A model generated the notes under the pieces. That model searched no databases. It saw nothing but the letters and a program-made list of their open reading frames with translations, and had not been told where the DNA came from. From positions 29,286 through 93,285 of the forward strand of contig SUYQ01000010.1 in the NCBI GenBank assembly GCA_015060325.1: a stretch of 64,000 nt of DNA. Reading direction: 5' to 3'. This DNA comes from Bacteroidales bacterium. GTDB taxonomy: Bacteria > Bacteroidota > Bacteroidia > Bacteroidales > UBA932. Both the position numbers and the translations under genes were made by a program. Of the stretch, positions 47,790-56,820 are shown piece after piece; the first letter of the stretch is position 1; every line of letters starts with the position of its first letter.

Positions 47790-49025
47790 ATGAAAAGACT
47801 GATAACCTTAGTAGCTGCAGCCCTTTGCTGTATCGCATGCGCCCAAAAACAACAGCAGGATCTTCCTGAAAGCGCTTTCGTACGCGTTGACGGACAGTAC
47901 CTTATCGAACCGTCAGGCGACACCCTTTTCATCAAGGGTACAAATCTTGGCAACTGGCTCAATCCTGAGGGTTATATGTTCGGCTTTCAGAAGACCAATT
48001 CGGCCGGCATGATAAATCAGATGTTCTGCGAACTCGTAGGACCAGACTTTACGGCAGAGTTTTGGAAACTTTTCAAGGACAATTATGTGACCGAGAAGGA
48101 TATTGAATTCATTGCCTCTACAGGTGCGAATACGATACGTGTGCCTTTCCACTACAAGCTCTTTACAGACGAGGATTATATGGGCCTGACCGCCGGTCAG
48201 GACGGTTTCAAGCGTCTGGATGATGTTATCGGATGGTGCCGCAAGCACGGTCTGTATGTGATCCTGGATATGCACGATGCCCCTGGCGGACAGACCGGAG
48301 ACAATATCGACGACAGCTACGGCTACCCTTGGCTTCTCGAAAGCGAGGCTTCACAGCAGCTCTTCTGCGACATCTGGAAGCGCATCGCCGAGTATTATAA
48401 GAATGAACCGGTAGTTATCGCATATGATCTCATCAACGAGCCTATCGCCCCATATTTCGATAATGTAGACGAACTTAACGCAAAGCTGGAGCCACTTCAC
48501 AAGAGAGTGATTGCGGCAATCCGCGAAGTAGACCCGAACCATATCATAATGCTTGGCGCGCCGCAGTGGAACAGCAACTTCGAGCCGTTCACCGACTGGA
48601 CCTATGATGATAAGCTGATGTATTCATGCCACCGCTATGGCGGAGACGCATGCGTAGAGGCTATCGGCAATTTCATTGCCTTCCGCGACAAGACCAACCT
48701 TCCTATGTACATGGGTGAGATCGGACACAACACCGACGAGTGGCAGGAGGCTTTCTGCAGGGCGATGGAGCAGAGCAACATCGGTTATACCTTCTGGCCA
48801 TACAAGAAGATCAACAATTCCTGCTTCAACGGAATCACCCCACCGGAGAACTGGGACAAGGTTATAGAGTTCTCAGAAGCACCTCGCTCGACTTATTTCG
48901 AGATCCGCGATGCCCGTCCGGATCAGGAGATGGCACGAAAGGCTATGCTCGACTTCATCGAAGCCTGCAGGTTTGAGAACTGTACCCCACAGGAGGGCTA
49001 CATCAGATCGTTGAGACTTAAATAA
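47790..49025 (+). CDS. GH5 family glycoside hydrolase (endoglucanase-like), lipoprotein
   Basis: GTNLGNWLNPEGYMF; TGANTIRVPFHYKLF; VILDMHDAPGGQTGDN; VIAYDLINEPIAP; MYMGEIGHNTDEW. Confidence 0.92.
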   Translation: MKRLITLVAAALCCIACAQKQQQDLPESAFVRVDGQYLIEPSGDTLFIKGTNLGNWLNPEGYMFGFQKTNSAGMINQMFCELVGPDFTAEFWKLFKDNYVTEKDIEFIASTGANTIRVPFHYKLFTDEDYMGLTAGQDGFKRLDDVIGWCRKHGLYVILDMHDAPGGQTGDNIDDSYGYPWLLESEASQQLFCDIWKRIAEYYKNEPVVIAYDLINEPIAPYFDNVDELNAKLEPLHKRVIAAIREVDPNHIIMLGAPQWNSNFEPFTDWTYDDKLMYSCHRYGGDACVEAIGNFIAFRDKTNLPMYMGEIGHNTDEWQEAFCRAMEQSNIGYTFWPYKKINNSCFNGITPPENWDKVIEFSEAPRSTYFEIRDARPDQEMARKAMLDFIEACRFENCTPQEGYIRSLRLK

Positions 49026-49615
49026 GTGAAATCATCGATTACCATATCGCAGAGCGGGGCAATTGCCTCGCTCTTGTTGGTCGTGGCAAGGCCGACGACC
49101 TTCGCGCCCGATGCGCGTCCGGCTGCGATCCCGTGGAAGGAGTCTTCGAAGACAATAGTCTCTTCCGGCTTTGCTCCCAGCACTTCCATTGCCTTGATGA
49201 AGCATTCCGGATCCGGTTTTGATTTTGAGAAATGTTCGCTTGTCAGAATTACATCCACCAGTTCCTTCAGCTCCGGATGGGCCTTATAAGCGTTGGCCAT
49301 CTTGACATCATTGGAGCTGGTAACGATTGCTGATCTTATGCCTGCCTTCTTCAGGCTCTGCATGAATTCGAGTGCTCCGGGAATGTAATCATATGACATG
49401 TTGCGCTCGAATTCGTCCAGCAGCGGGACAATCTCTTCCTGTTCCCGGGTCATGCCGTCGAAATATTTTTCGAAGATGAGTTTCAGCGTCTGGCCTTTTG
49501 AAATGATCCCTAAATTATCCAGTCCAAGATAGTCATTGCCCATCCTGTTCCAGAACATCGTATATTGTGATTCGGTGTCAGCGATGACTCCGTCAAAATC
49601 GAATAGTACTATCAT
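48998..49615 (-). CDS. HAD family hydrolase (beta-phosphoglucomutase-like)
   Basis: MIVLFDFDGVIADTESQY; SAIVTSSNDVKM; KSKPDPECFIKAMEVLGAKPEETIVFEDSFHGI. Confidence 0.92.
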   Translation of the reverse strand: MIVLFDFDGVIADTESQYTMFWNRMGNDYLGLDNLGIISKGQTLKLIFEKYFDGMTREQEEIVPLLDEFERNMSYDYIPGALEFMQSLKKAGIRSAIVTSSNDVKMANAYKAHPELKELVDVILTSEHFSKSKPDPECFIKAMEVLGAKPEETIVFEDSFHGIAAGRASGAKVVGLATTNKSEAIAPLCDMVIDDFTYLSLNDLM

Positions 49616-49624
49616 GGTTGTCTT

Positions 49625-51265
49625 TTAAAAGAGCATAGGTGACTCAAGAGCCTTTTCCAGCTGCTTGTCATAACGGAGGCGCACCTTTACTCCAGCTTCC
49701 TGAAACCAGTATCGTGTGGCAAGTTCCTCTTCGATGAACGGTATGATTTCATCCATCTTCATGCGCAGAAAATGCTCCTTTTCAATATCCAGAGACTTTT
49801 CCAGAGCCGCAAGCTGCTCTTTCATGCTTTCAGCAAGGCCGTCTTTCTCCAGTTCCTTCTTCATCTGGTCGTAGTAGGTCTTTGCGCTGCTTCTGTAGTC
49901 GAATTCCTGGGTCATGGCAAATTTGATGAAGTCCTCAAAATCTTCGGCCGTGTAGTGGAAATCATCTACTGCAGGAATGCTCTCGTGTCTCTTGCAGTAG
50001 TCGATGACATACTGGTCGACGACTCCGCCGAGTACCAGCGAATAGACGAGTCTGCTGTAATCTTCAGGTTCGATTGTCACATCCGGGGTTATTCCACCGC
50101 CATCGCGTACGATTCGCCCTGAAGCGGTCTTGAATTCAGTTGTGAGTGAATCAGGAATATGTCCTACGCTTCCGTCGTCGTTACGGTTGCTGTAGTCGAT
50201 GGCCTGGACACATCTGCCGCTAGGGGTGTAATATTTGGCTGTGGTCACTTTCAGCTGTCCGTTGAACGCAATAGGACGTATTGACTGCACCAATCCTTTT
50301 CCATAGCTTCTGGTTCCCATGATTGTTCCTCTGTCATGGTCCTGGATGGCTCCTGCTACGATTTCTGATGCAGAAGCCGAACCTGATCCGATGAGAACCA
50401 CTATCGGAAGTTCAGTGTCTATAGGGTCAAGTGTCGTGTGGTATTCCACCAGTGACCTTTCGTCTTTCCCTTTGGATGAAACGACGAGAGTTCCTTTCGG
50501 AACAAAAAGTGAGACGATGTTTACTGCTTCTCCCATTAAGCCGCCTCCATTGCCTCTCAGGTCAAGGACGAGTCTCTTCATTCCCTGTTTCTTGAGATCC
50601 AGTACTTTTGCACGGATGTCAGCGGAAACGTTTTCGGTAAATCCGTTCTGAAGTATATAACCGGTGGTGTCATTCAGCATGCCGGCATATTCAACGTCAG
50701 GCATGTGTATGCGCTCACGTGTCACTGGCACTTCGACTGTTTCTCCGGTAAGCCCTTTCTTGACAGTGAATATCACGGTAGTGCCCGGCTTTCCCTTCAT
50801 CCTGTCAGTGCTTTCCTTTATCTTGAGGTCCTTGGTAGGGACTCCGTCGATAGCCACAATCTCGTCACCACATCTGAGACCTGCCTTGTGAGCGGGTGAG
50901 TTGGCATATGGCTCGTTGATGGTGACATTTGTTCCGTCCGGCTTATGGATGATTGCTCCGATGCCTCCGTATGTATTGGAAAGCATCAGCTGCAGGTCGT
51001 CATTTTCCTCCTCGGGAATATATATCGTATAAGGGTCCAGCTCCTCCAGCATCGCGTCGACTCCTGCCCTCATCATCCTGTCGACAGGCAGTGAATCCAC
51101 GTATGAATGATTGAGCTGCATTACGATCGAATTGTGAATTTCGCTCCACTGTCCAAGCTTGAATGTCTTTGATTGTCCATATGAAGTCTGGACTGCAAGA
51201 AAAGTCATGGCCGCCGCCATTATGAATGATAAACGCTTCATTTCCTTCATTAACATTAAAATCAT
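49625..51265 (-). CDS. S41 family C-terminal processing peptidase
   Basis: PDZ YGGIGAIIHKPDG..SPAHKAGLRCGDEIVAIDGV; catalytic LVLDLRGNGGGLMGEAVNI, GSGSASASEIVAGAIQD, GTRSYGKGLVQ. Start may be an internal Met (MKEM or MKRL). Confidence 0.94.
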   Translation of the reverse strand: MILMLMKEMKRLSFIMAAAMTFLAVQTSYGQSKTFKLGQWSEIHNSIVMQLNHSYVDSLPVDRMMRAGVDAMLEELDPYTIYIPEEENDDLQLMLSNTYGGIGAIIHKPDGTNVTINEPYANSPAHKAGLRCGDEIVAIDGVPTKDLKIKESTDRMKGKPGTTVIFTVKKGLTGETVEVPVTRERIHMPDVEYAGMLNDTTGYILQNGFTENVSADIRAKVLDLKKQGMKRLVLDLRGNGGGLMGEAVNIVSLFVPKGTLVVSSKGKDERSLVEYHTTLDPIDTELPIVVLIGSGSASASEIVAGAIQDHDRGTIMGTRSYGKGLVQSIRPIAFNGQLKVTTAKYYTPSGRCVQAIDYSNRNDDGSVGHIPDSLTTEFKTASGRIVRDGGGITPDVTIEPEDYSRLVYSLVLGGVVDQYVIDYCKRHESIPAVDDFHYTAEDFEDFIKFAMTQEFDYRSSAKTYYDQMKKELEKDGLAESMKEQLAALEKSLDIEKEHFLRMKMDEIIPFIEEELATRYWFQEAGVKVRLRYDKQLEKALESPMLF

Positions 51266-51814
51266 ACAAAGTTATCACTTTACCTTGGGATTCGCAAACT
51301 GTCTACCAAACATTTCTTATCCGACGGTGTTCTCCCTCCCACAGCCCTCCCTTTCGCTTGCGCTCAGGATGGCAGTTTGACTGTCAGTGCTCAAGATCCT
51401 CACGTCGCTTCGCTCCTCAAGATGACAGTTCACCGTTCAGGATGACAGTTTGCTGCTTATGGTGAAAGTGTGGCACTCTGTATTACATGTTATTCGAAGT
51501 GCCAACCCTGTCATGTTGAGCGCAGCGAAACATCTTTCAAACCATTCCGCCCCCCCTCTCTCATTTCTTCCTTTCGCCCCACTGTCATTTCGATTGAGCG
51601 CGCCCCATTGTCATGTTGAGCGCAGCGAAACATCTTTCATACCATTCAGCCTCACTGTCATTTCGACCGAGCGAAGCGAGTGGAGAAATCTACCCAATCG
51701 GCCTGCCACCTGTCATTTTTGTGTGTCCTACACTCATTTCCACCGAGCGTTTCACTGTCATTTCGACCGAGCGGAGCGAGTGGAGAAATCTGTATGCTAG
51801 TTATGCGCGGCACC

Positions 51815-51842
51815 GTCGTCGGAATATACGGTCTCCGACGAC
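51815..51842. repeat. Inverted repeat GTCGTCGGA..TCCGACGAC, repeated at 52366-52393
   Basis: 9-bp perfect arms in both copies of the duplicated core. Confidence 0.7.
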
Positions 51843-51988
51843 TACAGCTCAGGCGCTGCGGGGAGCTCGGCCCCAAAGGGCTCTCCTCGCGCCTGGCTGT
51901 TGCCTTTTAGCCACCTATTATGTGCATGTCCCTGCTCGAAGGGTTGAAAAATCATATGGGAATGGAGTGCTTGGCCATGAAAGGCCTT

Positions 51989-52078
51989 AAACTCGTCCAA
52001 GCGGTGTGGATTTTATACCGAAAATGCATGTTTGCTGTACCGCTTGTGCCTGGATTGATAGAAACTCGTCCAAGCTGT
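51989..52078. repeat. AAACTCGTCCAAGC(G/T)GT direct repeats flanking a CAAGCGGT/ACCGCTTG stem; second copy 52540-52630
   Basis: Direct repeats at 51989, 52062, 52540, 52614; arms at 51998-52005/52039-52046 and 52549-52556/52591-52598. Confidence 0.75.
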
Positions 52079-53051
52079 ACCGACTTTGGAAACGAGGAAT
52101 TTTGCCGGGTGATCTGTAAAGATCCTTCGCTGCGCTCAGGATGACAGTTGGATGCTCAGGATGACAGTGAGGCGGTCAGTCTTACATGTTATTCGAAGTG
52201 TCACCGCTGTCATGTTGAGCGGAGCGAAACATCTTTCACACCATTCCGCCCCCCTCTCTCTCATTTCTTCCTTTCGCCCCACTGTCATTGCGACCGAGCG
52301 TTTCACTGTCATTTCGACCGAGCGGAGCGAGTGGAGAAATCTGTATGCTAGTTATGCGCGGCACCGTCGTCGGAATATGCGGTCTCCGACGACTACAGCT
52401 CAGGCGCTGCGGGGAGTTCGGCCCCAAAGGGCTCTCCTCGCGCCTGGCTGTTGCCTTTTAGCCACCTATTATGTGCATGTCCCTGCTCGAAGGGCTGAAA
52501 AATCATATGGGAACGGAGTGCTTGGTCATGAAAGGCCTTAAACTCGTCCAAGCGGTGTGGATTTTATTACGGAAATGTCTCTTTTTATCAACCGCTTGTG
52601 CCTGAATTGATAGAAACTCGTCCAAGCTGTCCCAACTATGGAAACGCGGAGTTCTGCATGTGATCCGCAAAGATCCTTCGCTTCGCTCAGGATGACAGAG
52701 ACGCTCAGGAGACAGAGACGCTCAGGATGACAGTTGGACGCTCAGGAGACAGAGACGCTCAGGATGACAGTGAGGCGGTCAGTGTTCAAGATCCTCACGT
52801 CGCTTCGCTTCGCTCAGGATGACGATGTGCTCCTCAGGATGACAGTGGGACAACATTCCGGATGACATGTTGTTCGAGATGCCATTCTGACATGTTGAGA
52901 CCTGTCGTCATGATAATGCAGAATTGCAGTAACTGATGCATGAATCTACTACTCAGACCGGCCAGAGCATCTTCCTCCCTGCAGCGGGTAAAATTAAAGA
53001 TGCCAGATTCTTATTTGAGGGGGTGCTTGCAGTGTATGTCGGAAAAAATGA

Positions 53052-54548
<1,497 letters not shown>

Positions 54549-54550
54549 TT

Positions 54551-55417
54551 TTGATGAGGTCCGGTTGGAAAATATCAATCGTCTTTGGGATCGTCTTGCT
54601 CATGCTTTCGTCATGCAAGGCGATTTCGGACTTTCTTGAAAAAGGTGAGGTCGTAGCCAGAGTCGGGGATGCCAAGCTGATGATGGAGGAACTTCAGAAA
54701 GCCATTCCGAACGGCATATCTCCCGAAGACAGTGTGATATACGCCAGACAGTATATCAATTCATGGGCATTGGACCAGGTGGTCATGGATGTGGCTCTCC
54801 GTCAGCTGTCGGCAGAGGAACGTGACGTCACCGATGAACTTGAAGCTTACAGAAGGTCACTACTGAAATATCGTTATGAGCAGCTGTATGTCAATCAGAG
54901 ACTTGATACTTTGGTGACCGAAGATCAGATCGATGACTACTACATGAATAATTCGGAAAGGCTTCTCCTCAAAGGACCGATTGTCAAGGCCCGCTTCATG
55001 AGTATTCCGTCTGATTCTCCGATGTTGAAGACCATCAAGAAGAAGATGTCTTCTGCAAAGATGGCAGACCTTATTGAGGCAGACAGCCTTGCCTATTCCG
55101 CAGCATATAAGTTTACTACCTGGGACGAAGCCTGGATTGACGCCTCACTGTTTGCCAGGGAGTTCGGTATAGAGTCTTCTTCTGTGCTTGCATCATTGCG
55201 TCCGGGATGGGTGGAAAGAACGGATACGCTCGGCGTCATGAGTATCGGTTATGTGACCGATATCATGGGACCGGGGAAAAAGGCTCCTCAGGAATATTGT
55301 ACGCCGATGATAAAGGATATGATAATCAGTGCGCGAAAGCATGAACTTCTTACGACATTGGAACAGGATTTGCTCAATGACGCGCGCGAAAATGGAAAAT
55401 TTGAAATTCTAAAGTAA
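54551..55417 (+). CDS. SurA/PpiC-type periplasmic chaperone-like lipoprotein
   Basis: Lipobox VLLMLSSCKA; VVARVGDAKLMMEELQKAIPNGISPEDSVIYARQYINSWALDQVVMDVAL; next to a clear SurA homologue. Confidence 0.7.
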   Translation: MMRSGWKISIVFGIVLLMLSSCKAISDFLEKGEVVARVGDAKLMMEELQKAIPNGISPEDSVIYARQYINSWALDQVVMDVALRQLSAEERDVTDELEAYRRSLLKYRYEQLYVNQRLDTLVTEDQIDDYYMNNSERLLLKGPIVKARFMSIPSDSPMLKTIKKKMSSAKMADLIEADSLAYSAAYKFTTWDEAWIDASLFAREFGIESSSVLASLRPGWVERTDTLGVMSIGYVTDIMGPGKKAPQEYCTPMIKDMIISARKHELLTTLEQDLLNDARENGKFEILK

Positions 55418-55418
55418 T

Positions 55419-56801
55419 ATGAATATTCTCCGGATAAAGAGATGGGCTCTGGCTCTGTCTGCTATTGCTGCTGCTTTTACCGCTTCAGCACAGAAATACT
55501 CAAACGGATTGGTTGACAAGACAATCGCAGTTGTCGGAAATGAGATGATAATGCTTTCTGATCTTGAGGAGGAAGTCGAGATGATGAGGGCATATGGCAT
55601 GCTTTCGGATAAAAGTGGCAGATGTGAGATCTTGGAGCAGATGATGTCTACCAAGCTTTTCCTGATGCAGGCCAGGGTGGATTCCATTGCAGTGAACAAT
55701 GAGATGGTTGAAAGCGAGTTACGTAACAGGATGGATATGCTGAGGACAAATCTTGGAGGAGATGAGGCTGTGGAAAAGCAGTTTGGTAAACCGATCTACA
55801 AGCTGCGTCAGGAGTGGAGGGAAGCTATAACAGACCAGACCCTCACTCAGCAGATGCAGCAGGAGATTGCCGGAAAGATTCCAGAACTCACTCCGTACGA
55901 TGTCAAGAAGTATATTGATGAGACAGATCCTTCTGATCTTCCTATGGTTCCGATCAAATATCAGTTGAGGCAGATATGTGTGTATCCGGACCGTGATGCC
56001 GCCAATCTTGCTGTAAAGGAGAGGCTGCTTGCCATACGTGAGCGAATCATCAATGGAGAAAAGTTCTCTACTCTGGCACGTATATATTCTCAGGATCCCG
56101 GCAGCGCGCGTAAAGGTGGCGAGCTCGGAATGGCTTCGAAATCAATATTCTGGCCTGCTTTCTCAGATGCTGCCATGGCCTTGAAGCCAGGTGTGGTGTC
56201 TCAAATAGTGGAAACTCCGGACGGATTCCATATCATTGAAGTTCTTGAGAAGAAAGGTGACATGTTCAATGCCCGTCATATTCTTTTGAAGCCGGAGTAT
56301 ACCTCCGAGGACCGCAACAAGGGTTTCCATATGCTGGACAGTCTGAGGACTGAGCTTAATAATGATGCAGTTACGTTTGAACTGGCTGCACGATTCTATT
56401 CTGAAGACCCTGCTACGAGGACAAACGGTGGTCAGATGGCAGACCCGATGACCGGCTCGTCATATTTTGAGATAGATCAGCTTAAGCCGCAAGACTATGC
56501 TGCAATCAAGAACCTCAAGGAGGGAGAGATTTCCAGTCCTTTTGAATCATTGGATAATGAAGGTCGTGATGGTAACCTTGTCTACAAGCTGGTGAAGGTC
56601 GATAAGATCATTCCTGCTCATGCAGCAACCTTTGCCAATGACTATACGCTCATGCTTCAGCATGCCAGGTCCGAACTTCAGTCTGAGGCCATCAACAAAT
56701 TCATTGATGAAAAGATAAAGACGACTTACATAGTGATTGATCCTCTGTTCAAGGATTGTGAGTTCGAAAGGGAGGGATGGCGCGAGAAGTTCCGCAAGTA
56801 A
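55419..56801 (+). CDS. SurA-like peptidylprolyl isomerase (parvulin)
   Basis: ARIYSQDPGSARKGGELGMASKSIFWPAFSDAAMALKPGVVSQIVETPDGFHIIEVLEK and second parvulin-like ARHILLKPEYTSED. Confidence 0.88.
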   Translation: MNILRIKRWALALSAIAAAFTASAQKYSNGLVDKTIAVVGNEMIMLSDLEEEVEMMRAYGMLSDKSGRCEILEQMMSTKLFLMQARVDSIAVNNEMVESELRNRMDMLRTNLGGDEAVEKQFGKPIYKLRQEWREAITDQTLTQQMQQEIAGKIPELTPYDVKKYIDETDPSDLPMVPIKYQLRQICVYPDRDAANLAVKERLLAIRERIINGEKFSTLARIYSQDPGSARKGGELGMASKSIFWPAFSDAAMALKPGVVSQIVETPDGFHIIEVLEKKGDMFNARHILLKPEYTSEDRNKGFHMLDSLRTELNNDAVTFELAARFYSEDPATRTNGGQMADPMTGSSYFEIDQLKPQDYAAIKNLKEGEISSPFESLDNEGRDGNLVYKLVKVDKIIPAHAATFANDYTLMLQHARSELQSEAINKFIDEKIKTTYIVIDPLFKDCEFEREGWREKFRK

Positions 56802-56820
56802 TCCGTAGTGGCCCGTTCGT

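Larger units (their letters stand above)
51340..52900. repeat. Repeat island: many A/B/C variant dispersed repeats plus a tandem duplication with ~551-bp offset
   Basis: Variant A at 51657-51691, 51757-51791, 52308-52342; variant B at 51510-51539, 51610-51639, 52209-52238; several variant C (..GATCCTTCGCTTCGCTCAGGATGACAG) between 51360 and 52850; unit from 51757 recurs from 52308. Confidence 0.9.

Noticed and set aside
48998-49025. Convergent gene overlaps (GH5/HAD 28 bp, esterase/MscS 13 bp, GH2/LacI 7 bp, queH/lipoprotein 4 bp) as unusual
   Set aside because: Short tail-to-tail overlaps are common in compact genomes.
51920-52144. 74-aa ORF MCMSLLEGLKNHMGMECLAMKGLKLV in the duplicated element as a real small protein
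   Set aside because: The reading frame diverges after ~30 aa in the second copy and there is no plausible initiation signal; structure looks more conserved than coding.
51450-52541. ORFs in the repeat island (peptides such as CHFDRAERVEKS, STERSEWRNL, 116-129 aa)
   Set aside because: They arise from GC-skewed repeats that stay open in several frames; no family features or start context.
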